Origin: Pseudanabaena sp. SR411
GTDB lineage: Bacteria > Cyanobacteriota > Cyanobacteriia > Pseudanabaenales > Pseudanabaenaceae
Assembly: GCF_002251945.1 (NCBI RefSeq)
Contig: NZ_NDHW01000166.1
Location: 1-39,297, forward strand
DNA length: 39,297 nucleotides
Direction: 5' to 3'
Of the stretch, positions 23,475 through 31,489 are shown piece by piece. Numbering within the stretch: position 1 is the stretch's first letter; every line of letters starts with the position of its first letter. The position numbers and the translations under genes are program-made. The notes beneath the pieces are model-generated. The model had not been told where the DNA came from and searched no databases. It saw nothing but the letters and a program-made list of their open reading frames with translations.

Positions 23475-23834
23475 ATGTCTGGGAAACTTTCAACTCACGT
23501 CCTTGATACAGTGCATGGATGTCCCGCCAGAAATATGGAGATTGAACTATGGGCGATCGCTAGCATTGGTCAAAAACAATTAGTCAAAACTTTATATACC
23601 AACAATGATGGTAGAACAGATGAACTTTTGTTAAATGAAAATGAGATTAAAGTTGGTATATACGAAATTTGTTTTTACGTTAGCGACTACTTTAAAGGCT
23701 ATGCTCTATCTCTACCTCAGCCTAGTTTTTTGACAGTTGTTCCTGTGCGATTTGGTATTGCTGATGCAAGCGATCGCTACCATGTGCCTCTGCTAGTTTC
23801 ACCTTGGGCTTACAGCACTTATCGCGGTAGTTAG
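23475..23834 (+). CDS. uraH: 5-hydroxyisourate hydrolase (transthyretin-like)
   Basis: 119 residues from ATG 23475; a GTG at 23391 would start inside the operator and run through the hairpin, so it is rejected. KLSTHVLDTVHGCPARNMEI is the N-terminal signature with the catalytic His, NNDGRTDELL carries the conserved Arg, RYHVPLLVSP the second His, and the protein ends in the diagnostic YRGS. It hydrolyses 5-hydroxyisourate (from HpxO) to OHCU for UraD. It is a separate transcription unit from hpxO but carries the same operator type. Confidence 0.93.
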   Translation: MSGKLSTHVLDTVHGCPARNMEIELWAIASIGQKQLVKTLYTNNDGRTDELLLNENEIKVGIYEICFYVSDYFKGYALSLPQPSFLTVVPVRFGIADASDRYHVPLLVSPWAYSTYRGS

Positions 23835-23939
23835 TTCTTTGGTGGAGCGGCGAAGCTACCCCTACAAAAATTTGAGCTTTGTTAACAGGCAAATTCTTTG
23901 TAATCTGTAATACAGAAAGCGATCGCAAATCTAAAGTTT

Positions 23940-23987
23940 AATCGCAGTAATTTGGATACTGTATACAGTATCCAAATTACTGCGATT
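23940..23987. promoter_or_regulatory. Perfect 48-bp palindrome upstream of the porin gene
   Basis: Arms 23940-23963 and 23964-23987 are exactly complementary with no loop. The centre reads GATACTGTATACAGTATC, which contains two overlapping copies of the ATAC-W-GTAT core (23957-23965 and 23963-23971). It ends 37 bp before the porin ATG. Read as a doubled operator of the urate regulon; as DNA it could also form a cruciform. The stretch between uraH and the palindrome holds nothing else clear. Confidence 0.75.
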
Positions 23988-24024
23988 TTCCGTTTCGTCG
24001 CTCATGTAATTGGTTTGAGGAGTT

Positions 24025-25917
24025 ATGTCAAAGGCTTTCAATAGTTCGCTTTCATGTCTAGCGATGTTTGTCGCGCTATCTAGTTTGTACGATGCTCCCG
24101 TTAAGGCTGCACCGCAAACTTTAGATGATTTACCTAAGGATTCATCAGCCAATTTATCGACAGCTAATTTACCAGTAAATATCTCACCAGAGAATACCAC
24201 ATCGATTAGCAACTTAATCGATCGCCAAGAGAATGCTGTCAGTCTTCAACCCAGTTTGTCCACGGGTTCACCAGTCAGTAATTTAGAAGTGGATAAACTA
24301 GCGGAAACTACAGATGTTTCTCAAGTAACATCTGTTTCGCAGTTGTCTGATGTGCGTCCAACTGATTGGGCTTTTACAGCGCTGCAATCTTTAGTAGAGC
24401 GTTATGGATGTATTGCAGGTTATCCAGACAGCACTTTTCGAGGTGGTAAAGCTCTAGCAAGATACGAGTTTGCGGCTGGGCTAAATGCATGTTTGGATAA
24501 AATCAATGAAATCATTTCCGCAGGACTAGCCGATAAGGTTTCTAAGGAAGATCTTGCTACTTTACAGAAGCTTCAAGAAGAATTTGCTGCCGAATTGGCG
24601 ACTCTACGTGGTCGCGTAGATGCACTTGATGCCAAGACGGCTAAACTCGAAGCACAACAGTTCTCAACCACAACTAAGCTCAGCGGGCTTGCTTTCTTTA
24701 ACCTCACTGGAGCGACTGCATCTGCACCTGTCAGAGCTGAGCGTAGTCTTGCGGCTCCTGGCAGTGCTTTTGCCGCACCTTCTCGCGTTGGTGGTGTGCC
24801 AACTACAGTTAATAGAAGTAATCCTAACCTTACATTTGGCTACTATCTGTTCTTAAATCTGACAACATCTTTCACAGGTAAAGATGCCTTGGTTACCCAA
24901 CTGGTAACTGGGAATGGCAACTCTCCAGCCAATAATTTTGTATCTGCTGGCTATACCAACTCTTGGGGAACGCCATTTCTTGATCAGACAGGTGTACCGA
25001 GTGCCAATGTATTTAATATCCGTGAGTTGTTTTATAGTTTCCCAGTTTCCAGTAACGTCAATGTCGCGATCGGTCCTCGTTTAAATTTCTATCGCTATTT
25101 TGATGGTAACCGTTTTACTAACTTCTTGACAGGGGCAACTAGTTTTAACTCCAATGGAAGTACCCTCTCGAACTCCGTCGATCGCGGTTCGGGTGCAGTC
25201 GTAACTTGGACAATCAATCCACAGTTTAGATTTACAGCAGCCTATCTTGGAGAAAACACAGAGTTCCTCAATCCTGCTGTTCCTAATTTCAATACTTCTA
25301 GTAATCCCAACCAAGGGCTATTTGGTGGAACCAATACTATAAGTGCTGAGTTAGTTTATTCACCAAGCCGTGATGCTAACATTCGCCTTTTATACACCCA
25401 CTCGAATATCAAAACCAATGGTGGTTTTATCAATGGTGCAACGGCTGAGCCTTTACCCTATGGGTTTGCTGATGACGGTCAAGGTGGTGCGATTAATAAT
25501 GCTACCGCAGATTCATTTGTCTTGAACTTTGATTGGTTGGTTACTAAAGGCTTTGGTGTCTTTGGTCGCTACTCCTATGGTAGTACCAATATTTCGCCGA
25601 TCAATCCTGCGGTACAAGGCGGTAGCGTTAATGTTAATGCATTCCAATTTGGTTTAGCTTTCCCAGATCTATTTAAGGAAAGTGCGCTGGCAGTGCTTTC
25701 TTTTGTTGTGCCTCATAGCTACAGCAGTGGACGTAATTTCTTGCTATCTGGTGGTGGAGATGGCGCTACTCAATACGATTTAGAGCTTTCTTACTATTAT
25801 CCAATTAGCAAAAATATTGCGATTGTCCCTGCGTTCTATGCAATTTTCAATCCCAATAGTTTCTCAACTAACCCAACTGTATTTGTAGGTAATCTACGCA
25901 CTCAGTTTAGTTTCTAA
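24025..25917 (+). CDS. Cyanobacterial SLH-domain OprB-family porin
   Basis: 630 residues. Signal peptide at 1-28 (SSLSCLAMFVALSSLYDAPVKAAP), a low-complexity linker, one SLH domain at about 111-165 (VRPTDWAFTALQSLVERYGC ... GYPDSTFRGG ... ARYEFAAGLNACL) that anchors to peptidoglycan-linked polymer, a coiled-coil around 175-215 (DLATLQKLQEEFAAELATLR) and a long beta-barrel ending in aromatic F (LRTQFSF). This is the standard layout of cyanobacterial major outer-membrane porins (SomA/OprB-like). GAGGAG lies directly before the ATG. The shared operator and position suggest it admits purines or ureides, which is inference. Confidence 0.88.
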   Translation: MSKAFNSSLSCLAMFVALSSLYDAPVKAAPQTLDDLPKDSSANLSTANLPVNISPENTTSISNLIDRQENAVSLQPSLSTGSPVSNLEVDKLAETTDVSQVTSVSQLSDVRPTDWAFTALQSLVERYGCIAGYPDSTFRGGKALARYEFAAGLNACLDKINEIISAGLADKVSKEDLATLQKLQEEFAAELATLRGRVDALDAKTAKLEAQQFSTTTKLSGLAFFNLTGATASAPVRAERSLAAPGSAFAAPSRVGGVPTTVNRSNPNLTFGYYLFLNLTTSFTGKDALVTQLVTGNGNSPANNFVSAGYTNSWGTPFLDQTGVPSANVFNIRELFYSFPVSSNVNVAIGPRLNFYRYFDGNRFTNFLTGATSFNSNGSTLSNSVDRGSGAVVTWTINPQFRFTAAYLGENTEFLNPAVPNFNTSSNPNQGLFGGTNTISAELVYSPSRDANIRLLYTHSNIKTNGGFINGATAEPLPYGFADDGQGGAINNATADSFVLNFDWLVTKGFGVFGRYSYGSTNISPINPAVQGGSVNVNAFQFGLAFPDLFKESALAVLSFVVPHSYSSGRNFLLSGGGDGATQYDLELSYYYPISKNIAIVPAFYAIFNPNSFSTNPTVFVGNLRTQFSF

Positions 25918-25920
25918 CAT

Positions 25921-25961
25921 CAAAACCTGTGGCATACGCTGCGCGTGTGCCACAGGTTTTG
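25921..25961. terminator. Hairpin terminator after the porin gene
   Basis: CAAAACCTGTGGCA (25921-25934) pairs with TGCCACAGGTTTTG (25948-25961); five more inner pairs (one wobble) reach a TGC loop. It starts 3 bp after the porin stop. A similar tip (TGGCATACG...TGCCATAGGTTTTG) occurs near 36348-36382. Confidence 0.75.
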
Positions 25962-25991
25962 TATTACAGCGCTTTGCGCTCAAACCCAAAC

Positions 25992-26044
25992 CAAGAAAAA
26001 AATTTGAAAGCGTTGCTTTGCAACGCTTTCAAATTTTTTTCTTG
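25992..26044. terminator. Perfect 25-bp hairpin, TTT loop, at the end of the HATPase gene
   Basis: Arms 25992-26016 and 26020-26044 are exactly complementary; tip GCGTTGC-TTT-GCAACGC, with A7/T7 tracts in the stem that would give a U-run on either strand. It lies 12 bp past the minus-strand stop at 26057, so it should end that transcript. Confidence 0.85.
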
Positions 26045-26056
26045 TGGTTCGCTTGA

Positions 26057-26695
26057 TCAGTAATTGCTGTAGGATACTCTTGGCAAAGTAAAAGTAAACA
26101 TGATGCCTTGATCATCTCCAGATGTCACCAATAATTCACCGCGATTTTTTTCTGCAAAGCGATGACATAGTAACAATTCAATTCCTGCTATCATCTCGTC
26201 GATTGTAAACAAGGTGATCGGTTTAGCCTCAATTTTAAAAAGCTGATGGAGCTTCTCTTTGCTAATGCCTACTCCTGAGCTAGAGATAGATACTACCACC
26301 ATGTTGGGGGTAACCTTAGAGGCAATTTTGACGGTTTCATACTTGTAGGAAAAACTGATTGCATTCGCCACCAGATTATGAGCCATTGCATAAACCATAT
26401 CTTGATCGGCATAGACGATCGCATCAAGATTTTGCTCAAAAACAATCTGTACTCCCTTCGGAGTTGCAATTTTAGCAATCATCAAAAGAGCTTCAGCAAT
26501 GACCTCATCTAGTAGAAAGGAACTGGATGAGGTATTTATCCAATCTTTGTGCAGCGTTTGCTGAAATGATCTTTCTACCAAGTTTGCGGGACTGATCGAG
26601 TTTTGGCAATTACTCAGTGACTGATCTGATTCTGATAAAGATACACTCATTCCCATTCTATCTTTTGCTTGTGTCTTAGGTGCGCCTGAAACCAT
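26057..26695 (-). CDS. Stand-alone, degenerate histidine-kinase-like ATPase domain protein
   Basis: 212 residues. The N-terminal 60 residues are unrecognised. The rest resembles a HATPase_c domain: N-box DMVYAMAHNLVANAISFSY, then a G1-like VVSISSSGVGISKEKLHQLF and a C-terminal GIELLLCHRFAEKNRGELLV ending in FTFTLPRV. The G1 box lacks its usual Asp (D-x-G replaced by SSG), which normally contacts adenine, and there is no phospho-acceptor H-box. It may bind nucleotide poorly, or act as a scaffold or an anti-sigma-like regulator. GGAG lies 5 bp upstream of the ATG at 26695. It is transcribed after two GspM-like paralogues but separated by hairpins. Confidence 0.7.
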   Translation of the reverse strand: MVSGAPKTQAKDRMGMSVSLSESDQSLSNCQNSISPANLVERSFQQTLHKDWINTSSSSFLLDEVIAEALLMIAKIATPKGVQIVFEQNLDAIVYADQDMVYAMAHNLVANAISFSYKYETVKIASKVTPNMVVVSISSSGVGISKEKLHQLFKIEAKPITLFTIDEMIAGIELLLCHRFAEKNRGELLVTSGDDQGIMFTFTLPRVSYSNY

Positions 26696-26725
26696 GTTAA
26701 CTCCATCAAAATGAGGTAGGGCTAT

Positions 26726-26764
26726 AAGTGATGTGGGCGGAGTTTCGCGCCGCCCACATCACTT
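26726..26764. terminator. Hairpin at the stop codon of the GspM-like gene
   Basis: AAGTGATGTGGGCGG (26726-26740) pairs with CCGCCCACATCACTT (26750-26764), 15 bp perfect, with an imperfect inner tip around TTC. Its right end overlaps the minus-strand stop codon (26763-26765). Confidence 0.8.
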
Positions 26765-27278
26765 AATAAACAGCAATCACTTTGCGTCCAATATTTTCTA
26801 GAAGATATTGAGCTTCACTAGCGGAGCGATCGCTAACAATGGCAGCTACTAAAAACCTGCCACTGCTGACGGCATATTCAAATCGTGATGCATCAGGCAT
26901 ATCGATCCCCAATCCGATTAAAACTGCGAGTAAACTACCATCTGTAGCAATATATTCCCAATTGATGGAATAGTCTTTCTCTTGATAATTCTTAGTGATA
27001 ACTACAATCTGAGAGGAACTCAAGCCTTGCCGCTTTAGTTCCAATATAGCATTGCTAGTTTCGAGTCTGGAAGGAAATGTATCGATTATAGTAAATATAT
27101 CCATTGATGGAGAACTTACTGGTTGAGAAGAGGTTTCGCCACTTTCGGTCTGTATCTCTGGCGCGATCGCATAGTTAATGAGCCAGTTGGCAATAGTTTC
27201 CGTGTACAAACAATCTATTTCCACACGGCTAGTATGCTCAGAATTAATCGGTTTGTATTCGGTTCGTGTCATCATCAC
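26763..27278 (-). CDS. GspM-like (general stress protein 17M-fold) protein, paralogue 1
   Basis: 171 residues. After a variable N-terminal ~60 residues comes MDIFTIIDTFPSRLETSNAI then LELKRQGLSSSQIVVITKNY, matching the beta-alpha-beta unit of the general-stress-protein 17M-like fold (F-x-S-x-x-E-A-x-x-A-x-x-x-L-x-x-x-G). The C-terminal part (YAVSSGRFLVAAIVSDRSAS) has the second half of the fold. It is a clear paralogue of 27394-27870 (same order of segments, including NYAI(A/E)PE near residue 36). GAGGAGA precedes the start. The role is unknown, presumably in stress response. Confidence 0.65.
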   Translation of the reverse strand: MMMTRTEYKPINSEHTSRVEIDCLYTETIANWLINYAIAPEIQTESGETSSQPVSSPSMDIFTIIDTFPSRLETSNAILELKRQGLSSSQIVVITKNYQEKDYSINWEYIATDGSLLAVLIGLGIDMPDASRFEYAVSSGRFLVAAIVSDRSASEAQYLLENIGRKVIAVY

Positions 27279-27326
27279 ATTCTCTCCTCAAATCTTAAGA
27301 CTAAGATATTCCCTTCTCATTAATAA

Positions 27327-27359
27327 TTAGTGATGCACGGCAATGCCGCGCACCACTAA
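27327..27359. repeat. Imperfect 15-bp hairpin, AAT loop
   Basis: TTAGTGATGCACGGC (27327-27341) pairs with GCCGCGCACCACTAA (27345-27359) with two mismatches. It lies between the two GspM-like genes, 34 bp beyond the stop of the upstream one. Confidence 0.65.
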
Positions 27360-27393
27360 CAGGCTCGTGGCGCAAAGTACCTTCTATTCTGTT

Positions 27394-27870
27394 TTAACTT
27401 TTTTGGAGAGAATGCCCAGCTTTTTCTAGAACATGCTGTACTTGACTAGCTTCGCGATCGCCACCAATCTCGATCACCAAAAATTTGCCATTTTCACTGG
27501 CTTCTACAAATTTTGAAACTGCATAATCGCTAATTCCCAATTTGATTAAAAACACGGCTAGTCCACCTTCTTCAGTAATGGTTTTCCAAGTGAGCATGTT
27601 GCCAGTTCCTTGATAGTCTTTAGCAACAATCGAAATATTCGTCGATCGCAAACCTTTTTGTTCCATTTCCAATACAGCACTGTGGGCTTCTTCTTCAGAA
27701 TCAAAAATATCAACCACAGTCACTCTTTCAGTCATTTTAGAGAGAGAGTTGCCATCTTCTTCATACATTTCTGGCTCGATCGCATAGTTATTTAGCAAGC
27801 CTTCAGTATCGACTGTATGACCACGCGACTCGTTGATTTCATCAGGTATAGTAAGCGTTGATATAGTCAT
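27394..27870 (-). CDS. GspM-like (general stress protein 17M-fold) protein, paralogue 2
   Basis: 158 residues. ERVTVVDIFDSEEEAHSAVL then EMEQKGLRSTNISIVAKDYQ is the fold signature, followed by GGLAVFLIKLGISDYAVSKF and NGKFLVIEIGGDREASQVQH. It aligns along its length with the protein at 26763-27278 and shares the first unit with the 200-aa protein at 37307-37909. AGGAGA sits upstream of the ATG at 27870. Its function is unknown. Confidence 0.65.
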   Translation of the reverse strand: MTISTLTIPDEINESRGHTVDTEGLLNNYAIEPEMYEEDGNSLSKMTERVTVVDIFDSEEEAHSAVLEMEQKGLRSTNISIVAKDYQGTGNMLTWKTITEEGGLAVFLIKLGISDYAVSKFVEASENGKFLVIEIGGDREASQVQHVLEKAGHSLQKS

Positions 27871-27992
27871 TTAGTTCTCTCCTAAAGGTTGCTATAACGA
27901 CTTTCTCAATGCAACGATTGAGTTGATATGTGCGATCGCGAAGTTGTTTGACTTCATTACAAAACTTAATTTTAGAAGCTTGTTTGAGAAAC

Positions 27993-28088
27993 TATATAGC
28001 GATCCTAAATCATTTGTAAGATTTGGAGGGTTGTGAGAGTGCGCCCCGAAGGGACGCACTCTCACAACCCATTTAGGATTGCTATATA
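27993..28088. mobile_element. MITE-like palindromic element with TATATAGC ends
   Basis: Outer inverted repeats 27993-28010 and 28071-28088 (18 bp, one mismatch; TATATAGC...). Inside, 28028-28043 pairs with 28055-28070 (16 bp perfect), then three more GC pairs to a GAA loop after one mismatch. The inner left arm GTAAGATTTGG-(A)-GGTTGTGAG reappears at 39151-39184. It is the main content of the gene-free stretch 27871-28489 together with the hairpin at 28122-28171; the rest of that stretch shows nothing supportable. Confidence 0.75.
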
Positions 28089-28121
28089 ACCACTGTCATC
28101 GGTAGCTACGCGCAATTAAAG

Positions 28122-28171
28122 AATAAAGCCCCAAAAGCTGAGGCGATCGCCTCAACTTTTGGGGCTTTATT
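28122..28171. repeat. 50-bp palindrome centred on a HIP1-like site
   Basis: AATAAAGCCCCAAAAG (28122-28137) pairs with CTTTTGGGGCTTTATT (28156-28171); one mismatch, then TGAGGCGATCGCCTCA (28139-28154), itself a perfect palindrome containing GGCGATCGCC, forms the centre. No unpaired loop. Confidence 0.8.
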
Positions 28172-28489
28172 GATGTCAATAATTGGCAAAGGATTATCAT
28201 CCAAAAGGGGGATGTGGCAATTTACGCTGTACCTTCCCTTTGATAGGAGCTAGATTATTCAGTATAGACTTGTGTGATATAAAGCACAGACAGACTGCCG
28301 AGCAACTGCTTTTATGGATAGAAGTAGTATCTTTTACTTTTTATGATTTTTTAAATTATTGCCTTCATGGCTTTTGTGAAAGCAAATCACACTGGTTTTG
28401 AGTAGCAAAAAAGATAACTTTTAGTATTTCACGTTTATTTATAAATTAATTAGTACCTAAGTTATTAAAGACTGCGAGGATATTGTTAG

Positions 28490-28801
28490 ATGGGGAATAA
28501 TAATGACATGGGATTTAGATGGAGTAACTGCTTGCTGATTGATATTTTGTGCAATGAGTTTGGTCATGAAAAAGTTTATCAGGCGCTAAGTTTTAAGCAC
28601 AACTATCAAGCGTTTAAGAGAGAGAATCCTCACCTTGTAGCCGAGTCTTTCAATACCCTTTCGTTGCAGTGGCAGAGAGGTAGGTCTAGAGAGTATTTAG
28701 AATCTCTAGCTGAAGAGGTACAGTACAGCATAATTTGTTATCTAGCCGAAAATTATATTAACGATAAGACCCGTGCCGATTGTGTACTTACTGAAGTATA
28801 G
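28490..28801 (+). CDS. Hypothetical protein convergent with the NACHT gene
   Basis: 103 residues, not recognised. Helical, with FRWSNCLLIDILCNEFGHEK, SFKHNYQAFKRENPHLV and a C-terminal YSIICYLAENYINDKTRADC. GCGAGGAT 12 bp before the ATG may be a ribosome-binding site. Its stop lies 4 bp from the stop of the NACHT gene on the other strand. The neighbourhood is suggestive of, but does not show, a functional link. Confidence 0.5.
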   Translation: MGNNNDMGFRWSNCLLIDILCNEFGHEKVYQALSFKHNYQAFKRENPHLVAESFNTLSLQWQRGRSREYLESLAEEVQYSIICYLAENYINDKTRADCVLTEV

Positions 28802-28805
28802 AGGT

Positions 28806-31124
28806 TTAAGCCCATTCGCGCTTTTCGAGTTCTTCTTGAGGCAATAGTAAGGTTGATTCTATCTCTTCTCTGACGCTGGTTGTGACTTCGCTATTGCTGT
28901 TGAGGCAATCAAGTAGCAATTGGTTGGCAGTATAGTAGCTTTGGAGTACATGTTGTTGATCGGAGTCAAATTCCCATTGGTTGCTGATATCGCGATGGGT
29001 GGAGATCTCTAGCTGCAACTGTTTCGCCCAAGCGGCATAGTTATTTTGACACCAGTGATCAAAGCTTGACTTCGTATGATCACTATTTGGTAATTGATCA
29101 CTAAGTTTTTGCAAAGCTTTACGGAATCCTAAATCCACAACAATTCCTAAAATATTACTCAGAGAATCAGCCAAGGCATGGACATAGAAGAAGTCTTTAT
29201 TTTGCTTGATTAAGGACTCTTGCAATAAGTCATCGAGTGCTGCATCCACCAATGCACCTTGGTCTAAGCTACAAGCTAAGGCAAAATGGGGTACGAGATG
29301 CGGTGCGCGGGTCAAAGCGAGATAAAAGGCTCGTCCTACAGCAGGTCTAGTTTCAGAAGGATTGGCTTCTGATTTTTTGCTTGCCCAAGCTAAAAACTCT
29401 TGTAAATAGGGATCTTGGGAGACAAGAGCATCAATTTGCAACTTCATCAATTGCATCAAGCTATCAGCACTGCGGAGCATACTGGAGGTTAACAAAAAGA
29501 TTTCTCGCCAGTAAGGATCGGTAATATGGTCTACCAGTCCACTGAGCGATGATCCCAAGGCTTGAAGATTGTGACTAGCAACAATTTTGCGGGCGGTAAA
29601 ATATTCCTGTAGGGCTAGATAAGAGAAAGAGAAGATCCCATGCGCTCGCTCGGCTAAAATCCCATGCTGAGACTCGATCGCCTTTAGCACTGATGTGCTG
29701 ACATGATGAATTTCTTCGGGATCAATGCTTGTCTCTTTGAGAGTTTGCATATAGTCACCGATATGATGCTCGATCACATTTTGGGTAAAGAAGTATTGTT
29801 TTTGTTCAAAGGTTGCCAAGGCAACTTGACTCAAGAGCTTTAATTTTTGGGGCAACAAAATGCCGCGATAGATTTGATCCCGTTCAATCCCTTTCGATTC
29901 ATCCCATTTGCCGAGGAGCAGATCCATACCTTGTTTATAAAATTCTGCTTGTTTATTGGGAAACTTCTTTTCTCGGTGGTAGATCGAACAAGCAAGATGC
30001 AAAAACAGTGGTGTGGTAACCAATCGCCGAAATCGCCAGTTTTCAGGTAATTCCAACTTTTCCATAAACTGAGAGGCTGCTACTAAGGCGTTGGTGGCAC
30101 TGGCTCCACTCAGTTCAACAAACCATTTGCGGACAAAAATAATGATTTGTTCTTCAGTAAAAGGCGCAATTTCTACATCCGTAAATCCTTTTAATGCTAA
30201 TTTGTGGGAAGCGACACGACAGGAAGCAATAAACTGATTTTTATAATATTTATCAAAAAATCGGCGCATTTCATTTAAAATGATTATCCCTTCTTCGTTA
30301 GATACTTCATCCATCCCATCAACTAAGAGCAAGACTCTGCCTGCTTGTAAGAGTTTCTTGATGGTTGACAATTGCGAAATACCAGAGGTAAGAAATTCTT
30401 GATGGATATATTCCAATAAATTAGCGGGCTTGTCTTCTCGTAAACTGTCGGCAAAATCACGCAATGTAATAAAGATCGGCACTTGTTCTGCGGCAAACTT
30501 ACCAAAGTTGCATTGATTGGATAGGTATTTGAGAAATGTTGATTTGCCACAACCCGGTTTACCTAATACTCTGAGCTTGTGATATTTTTCGACTGCTTGC
30601 ATCCCCGGAATTTGGCTTTCCTTAATTTTACCTAAACCAAAGCGATCAACATCTTCAGGGTGAAGGTTGCCAAGATCAGACACATCTAGCCATTGCTGAC
30701 TGGCAATTTGTTCGAGGATATTTACGTCAATATAGACTTGCTCAAGGGATACAGGACGACTGATATCGAGTAGTTGCAGGATGCCGCATTGATGCCTAAC
30801 TTTCTCATGTCGGCGCGATCGCACCATGTGGACTAGCTCATCCAGATTACTGAGTTCATGCTCTTCTGCACTCAAATCATCAGTGCGGGTATATTCTAGG
30901 GGTGGATTTAGGGCAATTTCTCGCCAATCCAAATCTAATCTTGTACAAATCTCAAAAAATGTATAACGTTCGATCGCTTGTCCAGCAAAAAAACGCCAGA
31001 TCGGTTGGCGTGTTTTGATACCTACTTCATTAGCTAAATACTCTTGAGTCCAGCCTTTAGCAGCAAAATGCTGTTTCGCTTTTTTGACTCCTGATGGTGA
31101 TGCTTGTAGGGATCGTTTTGCCAT
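28806..31124 (-). CDS. HTH-NACHT NTPase (candidate defence/signalling STAND protein)
   Basis: 772 residues. The N-terminal ~75 residues (KKAKQHFAAKGWTQEYLANE ... RQPIWRFFAGQAIERYTFFE) are the vHTH-type head found on many cyanobacterial NACHT proteins. NACHT NTPase: Walker A GKPGCGKSTFL near 188-198, Walker B LLLVDGMDEVS near 263-273, then a winged-helix region and helical C-terminus with a terminal NCH-like part (STHRDISNQWEFDSDQQHVL ... ANQLLLDCLNS ... REEIESTLLLP). STAND ATPases with this layout act as stress or phage sensors in bacteria (established for bNACHT in general). No separate effector domain is evident, so the mode of action here is unknown. Confidence 0.85.
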   Translation of the reverse strand: MAKRSLQASPSGVKKAKQHFAAKGWTQEYLANEVGIKTRQPIWRFFAGQAIERYTFFEICTRLDLDWREIALNPPLEYTRTDDLSAEEHELSNLDELVHMVRSRRHEKVRHQCGILQLLDISRPVSLEQVYIDVNILEQIASQQWLDVSDLGNLHPEDVDRFGLGKIKESQIPGMQAVEKYHKLRVLGKPGCGKSTFLKYLSNQCNFGKFAAEQVPIFITLRDFADSLREDKPANLLEYIHQEFLTSGISQLSTIKKLLQAGRVLLLVDGMDEVSNEEGIIILNEMRRFFDKYYKNQFIASCRVASHKLALKGFTDVEIAPFTEEQIIIFVRKWFVELSGASATNALVAASQFMEKLELPENWRFRRLVTTPLFLHLACSIYHREKKFPNKQAEFYKQGMDLLLGKWDESKGIERDQIYRGILLPQKLKLLSQVALATFEQKQYFFTQNVIEHHIGDYMQTLKETSIDPEEIHHVSTSVLKAIESQHGILAERAHGIFSFSYLALQEYFTARKIVASHNLQALGSSLSGLVDHITDPYWREIFLLTSSMLRSADSLMQLMKLQIDALVSQDPYLQEFLAWASKKSEANPSETRPAVGRAFYLALTRAPHLVPHFALACSLDQGALVDAALDDLLQESLIKQNKDFFYVHALADSLSNILGIVVDLGFRKALQKLSDQLPNSDHTKSSFDHWCQNNYAAWAKQLQLEISTHRDISNQWEFDSDQQHVLQSYYTANQLLLDCLNSNSEVTTSVREEIESTLLLPQEELEKREWA

Positions 31125-31489
31125 AGGTCATTAAGCTCAAATATGTCAGGTAATTATTAGTTATACAAATATCAGTTAAAAAGTTAGATATATAAATTAA
31201 AACTTTGTATAACTTCATCACAACTTAAATATAAACATGGAAATCTGAATAGTCACTAAATCATAACTATCTGTCCATATTGCGTTCAAGTTAAATCTGT
31301 AATAAATAGGTACTTAAACCTGATTATCTATCGATTATTTTGTTTAAATTCAATCCTTCAAAAGCTTCTAAATCATTCGATAAATACCAATTCAGCGCTA
31401 AACCTCACAAAAATGGATTGCTTGTCGATCCGCTTTTGTGGAGAAGAAAAGATATTACTTGTGCGTAGACTATAGGAGAAAAAGATTAA
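31125..31489. other. Gene-free stretch, nothing recognised
   Basis: AT-rich, 365 bp, between the NACHT gene start and the end of the diguanylate cyclase gene. It must hold the NACHT promoter. I see no long palindrome, repeat copy or supportable open frame. Confidence 0.5.

Noticed and set aside
28183-28401. 72-aa plus-strand open frame
   Set aside because: No ribosome-binding site, Cys/Phe/Leu-rich unpatterned sequence, no similarity to anything I recognise, and it starts inside repeat-rich intergenic DNA.
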